NCBI GenBank assembly: GCA_903970515.1 | Contig: CAJCJA010000006.1 | Coordinates: 1 to 50,317 of the forward strand | Direction of reading: 5' to 3' | DNA: 50,317 nt | Origin: Candidatus Saccharibacteria bacterium CG_4_10_14_0_2_um_filter_52_9 | GTDB taxonomy: Bacteria; Actinomycetota; Acidimicrobiia; Acidimicrobiales; RAAP-2 | Shown here: positions 35,501-44,064 of the stretch, piece by piece | How positions within the stretch are numbered: position 1 is the stretch's first letter | Layout: each line of letters begins with the position of its first letter | Position numbers and translations under genes: made by a program | Notes under the pieces: generated by a model | Databases searched by the model: none | Told to the model about the DNA's origin: nothing | What the model saw: only the letters and a program-made list of their open reading frames with translations

Positions 35501-37578
35501 CCGCCCGCCGCCGTCAAGTTGGAGCACCCCGACAAGACACCGCTCGAGGAACTGAGAGAAATCGACGCATAGGACGTGGTCACGACGTTGCCCGAGGCGT
35601 CTTCGACGTAAATCACCGGTTGCGTGCTGAAGGGGCTTCCCGAGGCGCCCGCGATCGGTTGAGTGCTGAACACCAGCTGGACCGCGCCGCCCGAACCCGA
35701 AGGGACGATGGCGGAACTTGTCGCATAAACCGTCGCTCCGGCCCAGGTGATCGACGCCGTGAGATAGTACGACGTGCCTACGGTGCCGCTGAAATTACAG
35801 TTAGAAACGCTGATAATTCCCTCGACGGGGACGAGATTCGTGCATACCGTGAGCGAGCCGCCCGATGGGGTCAGATTCAGCGTGCTCGTGACGGCCGTAA
35901 CCACGTTGTTCGATGCGTCTTCGATTTGGAGGACAGGTTCGGTCGTCAGCGTGGAACCCGACTGGCCTGCGACCGGTTGTTTGGTATAAATCAACTGGGT
36001 CGGGACGCCAGTGATGTTGAAGGGTTGGCTGTTCACCGACGTAACCCCGCTACCTGAGGCCACCATGACGACGTTATTCGCGTAATTGCTATTACTGGCC
36101 GAACAACCCGAAACCATATAGAGGCCATTAGAGAATGGGGCGCCACAACCGCTGGTTACCTCGGGCGATTGCAACGTGATCACGAGCCCGACGGTCGCTC
36201 CTGAGGAATTCTTCTGGTTGGCGACCAAATTACCAAAAGAGTCTTCGAGGGCGACGATTGGCTGCTGGGTGAAGACTGCGTTCGCGGGGCTCGCCGTCGC
36301 AACCCCGAGCGGTTGCTGAGTGAACGCCAACTTGGTCCCCCCACCGTAGGAGGTGACGAAGAATGTCGAACTCTGCGCAGCGACGAGCGTGGCCGAACTC
36401 GCGGTGAGGACGTAGTACGTGGCGATGTAGGTCCCGTTTGCGGACGGTTTATAACCACCCTGGAACGAGCAGTTGGTCAGGGTAAAAACGCCGTTGGTGG
36501 TCGAGAGTGTGAATGCGCTATTCGAAGGGGTCAAGTTGTCACAGCCCGTCAAGATGCCGCCCGACGATGACAGCGAGATGCTGCCGCTGTAGGACGACTG
36601 GACGGTCCCACTCGAGTTCTCCACCGAGATAACCGGTTGGGTCGAGAGCAGCGCACCTGACGCCGCGGCGACCGGCTGCGTGGTGAAAACAAGTTTGTAG
36701 CCGCCCGCACTGACGGTCACAGTCACCGACGTCGAGGTCAAGGTCCCGTCGGTCGCGTACAAGGTGTAGGTTCCCGCAGCACTTATCGTGCATCCAGTAA
36801 AGGTGATGACACCTTCGAGTTCGTTGCCAACGCAACCCGACAAGGTTCCCGTTGCGCCGTTCTGCCCGATGATATTGATCACGGCCGGCGAGAGGTCGGT
36901 GGTGACGACGCCATAGGCGTCTGCTATCTCGACGATTGGTTGGTACGTCAACGCCAGGCCAGCGTTACCGTTCGAACCCGTCGAGGGTGAATTGAGGATC
37001 GAGAGTGTCTCGTTCGTCGGTGCGGTCTCGGTCGCCACAGTACTGCCGAGTGGAAAGTTCACGACGAAACTGTTCTCGTAACTGGTACCCACGACCTGCA
37101 ACGTGATCAACTGGGCTACGTTCGGAATACACGCGGTACCGAAAGTGTCCGACGTGCTGTTCCAGAACTCAATGGCGTTCGTACTCGCGTACGCGACCGT
37201 GTAGTTCACGTTGTTTTCGCTCAACGTGATCGAGTGGGTGTAGCCCGGGTAGTTCGCGATAATTGGCGCCGGCGGTGTTCCGGTCGTGCAGTTTGACGTG
37301 AACAGTGACGGCGTGTTTTGAATCGCGGCGATCGTCTCTTGGGACGCGGTCTCGAGAGCCGTGTCGTAGTTCGTGATCGTACGGTGCTCCGCCGACGCCG
37401 AGATGACGGTGCCGAAGGCGACGAGAAGTGACACCGAAGCGAGAGCGAGCACGATCAATGCGAGCAGCACCTCGATGAGGGTGTCGCCCTTCTCTGAACG
37501 TCGGTAGTCACGGATCTCATTGCGACGGGCTTTTCGCTCGCTCTTGGGAAGTTTCGTGGGCTTCACGCGCCGCGCCAC
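32599..37578 (-). CDS. Giant PilV-like minor pilin fused to a repeat adhesin
   Basis: 1659 residues, about ten times the usual minor-pilin size. The leader ends EKG31 and the mature end DTLIEVLLALIVLAL has Glu36 as Glu5, so PilD cleavage and pilus incorporation are expected. Residues about 58-190 are a pilin-like head. Then come about eleven Ig-like repeats; the best preserved are about 103 residues long, with LVF..SPTAGASGS, QP....ED..GN, TISLTASGGTLTGC and NC(T/S)FSG..GTNYTL. Each typical unit has two cysteines, probably one disulfide. Residues about 1351-1659 are a distinct C-terminal domain with further cysteines, a candidate ligand-binding tip. No C-terminal membrane anchor or sortase signal exists, so the pilin helix is the only visible anchor. 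An adhesin presented on the pilus tip is inferred. Confidence 0.85.
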   Translation of the reverse strand: MARRVKPTKLPKSERKARRNEIRDYRRSEKGDTLIEVLLALIVLALASVSLLVAFGTVISASAEHRTITNYDTALETASQETIAAIQNTPSLFTSNCTTGTPPAPIIANYPGYTHSITLSENNVNYTVAYASTNAIEFWNSTSDTFGTACIPNVAQLITLQVVGTSYENSFVVNFPLGSTVATETAPTNETLSILNSPSTGSNGNAGLALTYQPIVEIADAYGVVTTDLSPAVINIIGQNGATGTLSGCVGNELEGVITFTGCTISAAGTYTLYATDGTLTSTSVTVTVSAGGYKLVFTTQPVAAASGALLSTQPVISVENSSGTVQSSYSGSISLSSSGGILTGCDNLTPSNSAFTLSTTNGVFTLTNCSFQGGYKPSANGTYIATYYVLTASSATLVAAQSSTFFVTSYGGGTKLAFTQQPLGVATASPANAVFTQQPIVALEDSFGNLVANQKNSSGATVGLVITLQSPEVTSGCGAPFSNGLYMVSGCSASNSNYANNVVMVASGSGVTSVNSQPFNITGVPTQLIYTKQPVAGQSGSTLTTEPVLQIEDASNNVVTAVTSTLNLTPSGGSLTVCTNLVPVEGIISVSNCNFSGTVGTSYYLTASITWAGATVYATSSAIVPSGSGGAVQLVFSTQPIAGASGSPFSTQPVIYVEDASGNVVTTSYASISLSSSSGVLSGCSNLTAAGGVVDVTGCVFTGVVGQSYNLIALSTPLTAATSANFSPSGPGPATKLVFSVSPTAGASSSLFSIQPVVQVQDVSGNLVSTANVTFTLGASGGTLTGCTNLTTVSGSASVSGCTFSGLVGTNYVLTATPTTGSLSAATSNSFTPSGGGTPTQVIFTRSPTAGASGSVFTTQPTLQLEDALGNLSNSATNTISLTASGGTLAGCTGLTASGGIVNVANCTFSGIVGTNYTLQATSTGLTGATSANFSPTGGGTPTKVIFTTSPTAGASGSVFSIQPVLQLQDALGNLSNSATNTISLTASGGTLTGCTGLTASGGIVNVANCTFSGIVGTNYTLQATSTGLTGATSATFSPAAAGTATKLVFNTSPTAGASGSTFTAQPVIYVEDAAGNVVTTSTATISLTASGGTLTGCTGLTASGGIVTVTNCSFSGLVGTNYTLNATSSGLATATSATFSPSSAGPATQLVFTRSPTAGASGSVFTVQPIIKVEDAAGNVVTTSTATISLTASGGTLTGCSGLTAVGGVANVTNCSFAALLGTNYTLNATSSGLATATSATFTPSGVGPETQIVLVSGSCSPSVNFNSYCTVVAYAEDSAGNVITSDSSSHFTFTQTGGTGTVSGLSTVTTSSGSASDTIQGTQAGSVILDVTGDTFTSNSVTITENKLFQTVSISNPPSKGWQYGPTYAVSTGSTYGLTVTLTLDATSTGCSLAGGSGTGTITFTGAGTCVIDANQPGNVDAYPAPQVQQSIPVVGFTQVAANQYQYPAAYTDSATFTSTSGEQYAVLIGYVASAPSGGSTSCSLPTGSALTGITLVKTVNFSSTSVYDWECVYYGTGSGTTNGSVLETVTNGANYVETSTIQVIGIAGDNSATLTNSASNSGSSTAPVFKLAATPQSTSAELLFGVASVAVGPNGPVWSTTAPSGFTEISTETLNPANTAPTVDAAVYVGVAGSSETGSISISDPWGTVGLEIRL
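33829..36003 (-). repeat. Tandem adhesin repeats, unit 309 bp in the core
   Basis: Seven consecutive repeats correspond to residues 526-1250. Four of the central units are exactly 103 codons (residues 839-1250, 33829-35064) and are nearly identical in DNA over long stretches: CCCGAAGCCGTGAG recurs at 34262, 34571 and 34880, spacing 309. Outer units are more diverged, as expected for arrays that expand and contract in the middle. Confidence 0.9.
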
Positions 37579-37693
37579 TCACTGTGAACGGACTTCTGCC
37601 CGATTCGTCGGACGCCGGGGCCAACATGGTGAAAGTCCCGGTAGGAAGACTTCACCACGCCGTGATCCTCGTGACCAGGTCGAATGGACTTCA

Positions 37694-39478
37694 TCATGCG
37701 AGCAGCAGTCCAAAGACAATGGCTTGGAGGCCTGATCCATACATCGAGATCGTCATCGTGGAAGGAGCGGGAGACCACACCATGGCGGCGCCGTTCTTTG
37801 CCGCGTAGGTGGTCGAGAAGGACACGCCCGCCGGATTCGTACTTTGACCCCAGCACTGCACTTCATCGGTGCTGCTGCCCCAGAGTCCGAGGCCTGCGCC
37901 GCACGAGTTGCCCACGGGGTCGGTGATGACGGTTCCCGAACCCGTCACGGTGCCGCCCGAGATCGTGAACGTTCCCGCCGAGGAGTTGACACTCGCGATG
38001 ATCGGTGACCCACTTAGCGTCGCAGTGCTGGCGTTCACGGGTGCACCAACGACCGGTTGGTTCGCCGCACCTGAGTACGTACCCGTGAGTGAACCTGCCG
38101 TCACCGTGCCCATCTCATCGCTCAGCGACGCGGTGCCTGCGTAGATGGGTTCGCCGACGACGGGAAGATTCGCTGAACCCGAGTACGTACCCGTGAGTGA
38201 TCCTGCCGTCACCGTGCCCGTCGTGTCCCAGGGCTCTAGGTTCGGCAGAACGTAGACCGGTGTATTCGCCGACCAGGTCAGGTACTCACTAAGACCTGCG
38301 GACGCGGGACCCGTCGTGTTTTCCGCGTCCCCACTCACGACCTCCCAACCCGTTGCGGGAACGTTCTCGTCGTTTACCACCGTGATGTTTTTGAACGTGA
38401 TGGTCGTCGTCGCATTTTGAATCGTCTGGTACAGAGCTGGATCGCCGGGAATCGCGTAGTAGAACGGTGCGCCCGATCCCGAACAACTTCCAGAATTGGC
38501 ACAGTTGTTGCCGAGGAACGCGTTGGAGAACACCGGTAACGAAACCGGTTGCACCGGATCGCCGCTAATGCTGAGGCAGTAGTACATCGTGTAACTGTTC
38601 GGCAGACTCACCGACACTTCGAGACAACCGGGGGCCTGTGCCGCGGAGAGGTCCGCCGTCGTCAAACTCGAAAAGTCGGTGAGGCAGAGATTCGGGGCGT
38701 ACGCCCCTGAACCGGCCGCCGCGAATCCGCAACTCGTCGTGTTATTGGCCGCAATTGCCGAACCCGTCGAGGTCGAGGATGAACTTGCCTGGGGCACGCC
38801 GACGAGCGTGTAGGAGTACGTCGAAAGCGGTTCGGTGATGGTGAAGGTCACCGACGTAACCAGCGAGGCTTGTATCCAGTTACTCGACGGCGCACACGTG
38901 ACGCTGCAGGCGACGGTCGGTGGCAATTGCGTCGATGTCACGTCGTTGGCGAGAACGATGGTGCTCGTGGGCGTCGTCGCGGGAGTGATCGCCGCACCCG
39001 ACGGCGAGGCACAATACTGGCGAACCAATTGGTAGGTGCCCGCAGCCCCGCCCGCGTACGGTTCATCCATGTAGGAGACGACGTACTCCCAATTGTTCGT
39101 CGACGAACTTTGATCCCATTTGAGGCCAAGCAGTTGCACGCCCGAACCACTCGAGCCGCATTGGTCAACGCTCAGAGACGGTTGCGTAGTGATGTACGTG
39201 GCCGCTTGTACGTCAGTGTTGAAATCCGACGACACCACTTGTGCGTCTTCGGTGTCGCTCAGTCGATTGCTCACACTCGACTGCAATTTCAACACCGACA
39301 ACAATCCGAACGACAGGCCTCCGATGACGAGGGGCAAGATCGTCACGACGATGAGCAATTCCACGAGTGTGAATCCGCGCTCGCCATTGTGGCGCCGAAG
39401 TGCGTGACGAGTCGACCAGTGAACGTTGCGTTCAGCGATCGACGACGACGCACTCCCTCTAGTAGACGACGCCCTCAT
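37694..39478 (-). CDS. PilW-like minor pilin with long extracellular region and hydrophobic C-terminus
   Basis: 594 residues. The start ATG overlaps the pilC stop (ATGA). An unusually long 35-residue basic leader ends GERG35, followed by FTLVELLIVVTILPLVIGGL with Glu40 as Glu5. The 540-residue exterior is rich in Ser, Thr and Gly with scattered cysteines. Residues about 421-492 are two 36-residue tandem repeats (GTVTAGSLTGTYSG). The last 20 residues end in a hydrophobic stretch (LQAIVFGLLLA), unusual for a pilin. Normal PilW proteins have 200-350 residues. It sits between pilC and the giant PilV-like gene and probably works with it in the tip complex. Confidence 0.8.
   Translation of the reverse strand: MRASSTRGSASSSIAERNVHWSTRHALRRHNGERGFTLVELLIVVTILPLVIGGLSFGLLSVLKLQSSVSNRLSDTEDAQVVSSDFNTDVQAATYITTQPSLSVDQCGSSGSGVQLLGLKWDQSSSTNNWEYVVSYMDEPYAGGAAGTYQLVRQYCASPSGAAITPATTPTSTIVLANDVTSTQLPPTVACSVTCAPSSNWIQASLVTSVTFTITEPLSTYSYTLVGVPQASSSSTSTGSAIAANNTTSCGFAAAGSGAYAPNLCLTDFSSLTTADLSAAQAPGCLEVSVSLPNSYTMYYCLSISGDPVQPVSLPVFSNAFLGNNCANSGSCSGSGAPFYYAIPGDPALYQTIQNATTTITFKNITVVNDENVPATGWEVVSGDAENTTGPASAGLSEYLTWSANTPVYVLPNLEPWDTTGTVTAGSLTGTYSGSANLPVVGEPIYAGTASLSDEMGTVTAGSLTGTYSGAANQPVVGAPVNASTATLSGSPIIASVNSSAGTFTISGGTVTGSGTVITDPVGNSCGAGLGLWGSSTDEVQCWGQSTNPAGVSFSTTYAAKNGAAMVWSPAPSTMTISMYGSGLQAIVFGLLLA
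38003..38218 (-). repeat. Two 108-bp tandem repeats in the PilW-like gene
   Basis: Units at 38218-38111 and 38110-38003 encode 36 residues each, beginning GTVTAGSLTGTYSG. The DNA match is nearly exact across the first 40 bases. Confidence 0.85.
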
Positions 39479-40806
39479 CCAACTTTGACCTGATTGTAGA
39501 TGCCGTACATCGCAGAGATCAGGGCGACCGCGACGAAGCCCACAACGACGCCCATCACGATGATGATGGCGGGTTCGAAGAGCGCGGTCGTGCGTTCAAG
39601 CTTCACTTCGAGTTCACGGTTGTAGTAATCCGCCGCGACGGAGAGTTGCTGGTCGAGGGTGCCGGTCTCCTCGCCCACACGAAACATTTGTCGGGCTGCA
39701 CCAGGGAAAAGACCAGTCCGCGCGATCGGTCCCGCGAGGCCCTGGCCTTGCATCATCTCGTCGCGAACTCGTTCGAGAGCGGTGTGGTACACCGCGTTGT
39801 TCGCCGAGTCCGCGGTCACGGCCATCGAACGTGGCAAGTCGACGCCCGCCTTCAGCATCGAAGAAAGGATGCGACAAATTCGCTCGAGGACGGCGGTTTG
39901 TGTGAGGTCACCGACGACCGGCAAACGAAGAATGATCGCGTCCATTTGCGCACGACCATTTTCGGACCGGCGTGCCGCGATGTACCCACCGACAATCAAC
40001 AAGACCACCGCAGCTTCCGCGTACCACCAATGCGATATGAATCCGGTCATCGACAACATCATGCGAGTCACCAAGGGTAACTTCGCGTGCAGCGACGCAA
40101 AGAAGGTCGTGAAGCGCGGTAGCACGAAAACCGCGAGGACCAAAATCGTCACCACTGACATGACGGCGACGACCGCCGGGTAGATGAGCGCCGACGTGAT
40201 CTTTCCGCGCGCCGATTGGTCGCGTTCGATGTACTCCGCCAATTGGTTGAGTACATTGTCGAGGTTCCCAGTGAGTTCAGCCGACTCGAGGATGCCGACG
40301 TAGTAATTAGGGAACGCTTCGGGATGCGACGAGCACGCAGTCGCAAACGTGTCACCAGCGCGAAGACTGTCGATGAGTTCCAAGATGACTTTACGCAGCA
40401 ATTTGTTCTGCGTTTCTTCGACAATGACTTCGAGGGCCTCCATGATGGGCACACCCGCACGCATGAAGACTGCGAGTTGACGCGTGAAGTTCATCACGTC
40501 CGAACGTGGCACCATCTTCTTGGTGATCTCCAACTGCAAGATGTTGCGCTTGGGGTTGATGTCGAGCGGCTGGAGGCCCTTTTGGATTAGCGCGAGGTGC
40601 GCCTGACCGAGCGACTGGGCCATCTCGATGCCGGCGGTCTTTTTGCCCATGTCGTCGATCGCGTTGTAGCGAAATGCGATCAGGTTCTTGTCGCGCTTTT
40701 TGGGCTTCGGGGGTCGAGCGAATCGAGGGATTTCGGGAAGTCGACCTGTTGGTGACGTATCCTCGTTGTCGTCTTTCTTATTCCTGGTCAGAGCGGGTAA
40801 TTTCAC
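39475..40806 (-). CDS. pilC: Type IV pilus inner-membrane platform protein PilC
   Basis: 443 residues from a GTG at 40806 that overlaps the pilB stop (GTGA). After a 40-residue basic, proline-rich N-terminus come two T2SF (GspF-type) domains: the first contains FTRQLAVFMRAGVPIMEALEV and ESAELTGNL, the second contains ERICRILSSMLKAGVDLPRSM and VGEETGTLDQQL. Three hydrophobic segments are visible, the last near the C-terminus (AIIIVMGVVVGFVAVALI). It couples the PilB/PilT ATPases to pilin assembly. Confidence 0.93.
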   Translation of the reverse strand: MKLPALTRNKKDDNEDTSPTGRLPEIPRFARPPKPKKRDKNLIAFRYNAIDDMGKKTAGIEMAQSLGQAHLALIQKGLQPLDINPKRNILQLEITKKMVPRSDVMNFTRQLAVFMRAGVPIMEALEVIVEETQNKLLRKVILELIDSLRAGDTFATACSSHPEAFPNYYVGILESAELTGNLDNVLNQLAEYIERDQSARGKITSALIYPAVVAVMSVVTILVLAVFVLPRFTTFFASLHAKLPLVTRMMLSMTGFISHWWYAEAAVVLLIVGGYIAARRSENGRAQMDAIILRLPVVGDLTQTAVLERICRILSSMLKAGVDLPRSMAVTADSANNAVYHTALERVRDEMMQGQGLAGPIARTGLFPGAARQMFRVGEETGTLDQQLSVAADYYNRELEVKLERTTALFEPAIIIVMGVVVGFVAVALISAMYGIYNQVKVG

Positions 40807-42695
40807 AGCGTGTAGACGCTTCGAATCACTTCAGCGACGGTCGTGATGTCCTGGGCGACGAGCGCGACTGCCTCTTGGCGAAGTGTGCGCATGCCTTGTT
40901 TCATCGCGAGGTTGTGCAACTCCTCTTGCGTCGCCCATCCCACGATCAGACGCTTGATCTCGGGAGTCATAATGAGAAGTTCGTAGACGCCAATTCGTTC
41001 CTTGTAGCCGGTGCCGTTGCAGAAATTGCAACCGGTGCCGTGATAGAAGATCTCCTTTGCCGGCCCGCCACTCTCGTCGTAGAACTCACGTTCCTCGTCG
41101 GTCATGATGTAGGGCGTCTTGCACGACGGACAAATACGACGCAGCAAACGTTGGGCGACCACCGCGAGCACCGAGGACGCAACGAGGAAGGACTCAATGC
41201 CCATGTCGAGAAATCGGTGAAGCGCGGACACGGAGTCGGTCGCGTGCATCGAGGAAATGACGAAGTGACCAGTAAGCGCGGACTGCACTGCGACACGCGT
41301 CGTCTCGACGTCACGGATCTCGCCGACGAGGATTACGTCGGGGTCTTGTCGAAGGATGGCCTTCAATCCGGTAGCGAACGTGAGACCTGCTTGATCGTTG
41401 GTTTGGATTTGATTGATCGTGGGAAAGATGTACTCAACTGGATCTTCGATCGTCATGATGTTGAGCGTGGGGTTATTCACTTCACTCAAGGTCGCGTACA
41501 ACGTCGTCGTCTTTCCGCTGCCGGTAGGTCCCGCGCAAAGCAACATCCCAAACGGCGAACGCGCGAGGCGCGAGAATGCCTGGTGCGTGTCGGCGGGCAT
41601 GCCGAGATCACCCATGCGGAACACCGACTTGGTCTTGTCCAAAATTCGCATCACGCAGTTCTCGCCCGCGATTGTTGACACCGTCGCGACGCGAACGTCG
41701 ACTTCCTTGCCGTCAACGGTGATGGTGAGCTGACCGTCCTGAGGGCGGCGGCGCTCAACAATGTTCATGTTCGCCATGATTTTCACCCGGCTGACCAGGC
41801 CGGGACCCATTGCGACGGGCAACTGGAGGATCTCCTTTAATGCGCCGTCGATCCGAAAGCGGATGCGGACAAAATCATCCGTTGGTTCGATGTGCACATC
41901 CGAGGCGCGGTCGCGCATTGCTTGCGTGAGAATACGGTCCACGACTTGCACGACCGGTGCGTCGTCAAGTGGTACGTCCTCGTCGATTTCGGTGATTGGA
42001 CGGCGGCGCGACTCCTCGACCGCTTCAAACGCTTGCACGAGCGTGCCGACGTTGCTGATGGCACGGTAATTGCTGTCAATCGCCCACGTGATGTCTGACG
42101 GTGGCGCAATCATCAAATTGACCGGGTGCCCGGTGAGTGTCGCCAGATGCGCCTTCATGTCATCGGAGGGTCGAGCGGCTGCGACAAAGAGATGGCCGTT
42201 TTCGAATCGGACAGGAATGACGAGTTGTTCGCGCGCGAATTCTTCGGGAACGAGCGCAATCACCGCGGGATCGACGTTGTCACGACGAAGGTTGACGACG
42301 GTCAGACCAAAGAACGACGCCAATTCGTTTGCGAGTGACTGGTTATCAAGGACACCCATCGAGACCAGGACTTCACCAAGTTTCGCTCCGGTCTGGGACT
42401 GCAGTGCGAGCGCCTGATCGAGTTGTTCTTGCGTGATGAGTCTTTTCTCGAGTAGCAATTGACCGAGGCGTCCTCGATAGGGCGGCGCGGGGACAATCGA
42501 TGCGGCTGCGGTCTGACGCGCCGACGTTGGCAGGCCCTGACCGTTCGAAATGACGTGCTTGGGAGTCGACGATTCGCCACCCGAATTGCGTTCGCCCACG
42601 AGCACGGACGAACCGCTGTTCGAAGAATCCCCATTGACGTCGTGAGACCCCGAGTCGGGGGGAAGCGCCTGGTCGGTCTTCTTCTTAAACGCCAC
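40803..42695 (-). CDS. pilB: Pilus extension ATPase PilB with MshEN domain
   Basis: 630 residues from a GTG at 42695 with a GAGG RBS. The N-terminus contains an MshEN (T2SSE_N) domain: motif 1 runs from R76 to Q99 (RLGQLLLEKRLI, then ITQEQLDQALALQ), a five-residue spacer follows, and motif 2 runs 105-128 (KLGEVLVSMGVLDNQSL). This is the two-by-24-residue pattern that binds cyclic-di-GMP in MshE. The ATPase domain has Walker A GPTGSGKTT at 389-397, Walker B DPDVILVGEIRD, and a four-cysteine zinc site (CPSC, then CNFC). It powers pilus extension. It is the first gene of the pilB-pilC-minor-pilin operon. Confidence 0.94.
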   Translation of the reverse strand: MAFKKKTDQALPPDSGSHDVNGDSSNSGSSVLVGERNSGGESSTPKHVISNGQGLPTSARQTAAASIVPAPPYRGRLGQLLLEKRLITQEQLDQALALQSQTGAKLGEVLVSMGVLDNQSLANELASFFGLTVVNLRRDNVDPAVIALVPEEFAREQLVIPVRFENGHLFVAAARPSDDMKAHLATLTGHPVNLMIAPPSDITWAIDSNYRAISNVGTLVQAFEAVEESRRRPITEIDEDVPLDDAPVVQVVDRILTQAMRDRASDVHIEPTDDFVRIRFRIDGALKEILQLPVAMGPGLVSRVKIMANMNIVERRRPQDGQLTITVDGKEVDVRVATVSTIAGENCVMRILDKTKSVFRMGDLGMPADTHQAFSRLARSPFGMLLCAGPTGSGKTTTLYATLSEVNNPTLNIMTIEDPVEYIFPTINQIQTNDQAGLTFATGLKAILRQDPDVILVGEIRDVETTRVAVQSALTGHFVISSMHATDSVSALHRFLDMGIESFLVASSVLAVVAQRLLRRICPSCKTPYIMTDEEREFYDESGGPAKEIFYHGTGCNFCNGTGYKERIGVYELLIMTPEIKRLIVGWATQEELHNLAMKQGMRTLRQEAVALVAQDITTVAEVIRSVYTL

Positions 42696-43183
42696 TATTA
42701 CCTCACCACTCCATGCAATCGTTACTTATACCGAAAATTTAGAATTAGTCCTGGTGCGAACTCTTCCTCTCCATTTAAACCCACAATTCTAGGATTCCCT
42801 TATCTTAATTGCCGATTGAATATAGTCTCGGGCGGAGTTTTTCAAGTGTTCACACAAGCGCGACTATCTGCATGAGCTTTCCTTAAGGCTTTACGACACC
42901 CGAGCGCACTCGGATGAGCGTGGCGCCATTCGCAACATCGCGACGGCCACAAATTCGCCAGATCCGTTGCCAATTCGCCCTTCTTAGCGGGACGCAACTG
43001 CTCGAGGCCAAAGGAGAGACGCCATTGGCTGCTCTTTCTGATTATCGGAAAATGGTCCTCAACTTCGCAATTTTACCCAGACATTTGACTTTTCTGCATC
43101 TCGTGGCGGCAGCGGCGAATTATGTCAAGTAAATCTGAAGGACGTACGAGAAACTTTGGAAATGAGGGTCATAAGGTCGGGGT
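42696..43183. promoter_or_regulatory. Divergent region upstream of pilB
   Basis: 488 bases, AT-rich near pilB. On the minus strand a TATAAG -10 box lies at 42730-42725, 30 bases before the pilB start. A 7-bp inverted pair, TAGAATT (42740-42746) and AATTCTA (42785-42791), flanks the expected -35 area and could be an operator. A forward frame at 42914-43132 lacks an RBS and a family and is not called. Confidence 0.4.
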
Positions 43184-44062
43184 ATGAAGTTGAGCACAGT
43201 GATCTTGCCGATCGAAAGATGGCCAAAGTCAAGGGAAAAGTGGCGTCGGGCCGAGGAACTCGGATTTCACGCCGCCTACACCTACGACCACCTATCGTGG
43301 CAACGTCTCGAGAATCGACCCTGGTTTGGAGCGGTGCCCACGCTTTGCGCCGCCGCACAGGTGACGTCGTCCATAAAGATCGGCACCCTGGTCACGTCGC
43401 CAAATTTCCGTCATCCGGTGCCCTTTGCCAAGGATTTGCTGACAATTGACGATATATCGGAAGGCCGACTCGTCGTCGGCATTGGCTCAGGCGGCACAGG
43501 CTATGACGCGACGGTCCTCGGTACGCCCGCCTGGAGTCCTCGGGAACGGGCCGCCCGATTCGATGAGTTCGTCACGGTGCTCGACGAACTCCTGCGCGAA
43601 CCCCTCACTTCACGGTCCGGACGTTTCTACGCCGCCCAAAACGCTCGAATGCTGCCGGGAACCATAACGACGCCCCGTCCGCCGTTCTACATAGCAGCGA
43701 CGGGACCTTTGGGTCTCGACCTCACCGCTCGCTTCGCGCAAGGTTGGGTCGCGATCGCTCCAACCAGCAACGAATCAATGAACTCCGAAGGACGCGTGCG
43801 AGGACAGATCGCTGCGCTGCATGACGCTCTGCAACAACATCAGCGACATCGAAGTGACGTCGAACTCGTCCTGCTCGACGGATTCAGTGATGAACGACCA
43901 CTCGCGTCAGTAGATTCGTTCGTCGACTGGGCGGGACGATACATCGAACTCGGCATCAATGAAATCGTCATCCACTGGCCTGAACCTGATTCAATATTCG
44001 ACACTGACGCATCGACGTTTGAGCGCATTACCCTTGAAGGCATGTCACAACTTCGAAGGTGA
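43184..44062 (+). CDS. LLM-class (luciferase-like) flavin-dependent oxidoreductase
   Basis: 292 residues. The luciferase-like TIM barrel is recognisable from the N-terminal strand (STVILPIERW), AEELGFHAAYTYDHLSW, IKIGTLVTSPNFRHPVPFAKDLLTIDDISEGR and VVGIGSGGTGYDA. In actinobacteria such proteins often use F420 or FMN; the conserved DH of YDHL and the GIGSGG phosphate site support cofactor binding. The substrate is unknown. The stop overlaps an in-frame GTG of the following DUF429 gene, so the two are probably one operon. Confidence 0.85.
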   Translation: MKLSTVILPIERWPKSREKWRRAEELGFHAAYTYDHLSWQRLENRPWFGAVPTLCAAAQVTSSIKIGTLVTSPNFRHPVPFAKDLLTIDDISEGRLVVGIGSGGTGYDATVLGTPAWSPRERAARFDEFVTVLDELLREPLTSRSGRFYAAQNARMLPGTITTPRPPFYIAATGPLGLDLTARFAQGWVAIAPTSNESMNSEGRVRGQIAALHDALQQHQRHRSDVELVLLDGFSDERPLASVDSFVDWAGRYIELGINEIVIHWPEPDSIFDTDASTFERITLEGMSQLRR

Positions 44063-44064
44063 AC

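Noticed and set aside
33829-36003. CRISPR-like regular repeats
   Set aside because: The 309-bp periodicity is in-frame protein repeats within one gene, not short repeats with spacers.
40674-41678. 334-codon forward frame
   Set aside because: It is antisense to pilB and pilC, both clearly real; it has no RBS or recognisable domain.
42914-43132. 72-codon forward frame between pilB and the LLM oxidoreductase gene
   Set aside because: No RBS, no family and atypical codon use; treated as noncoding.
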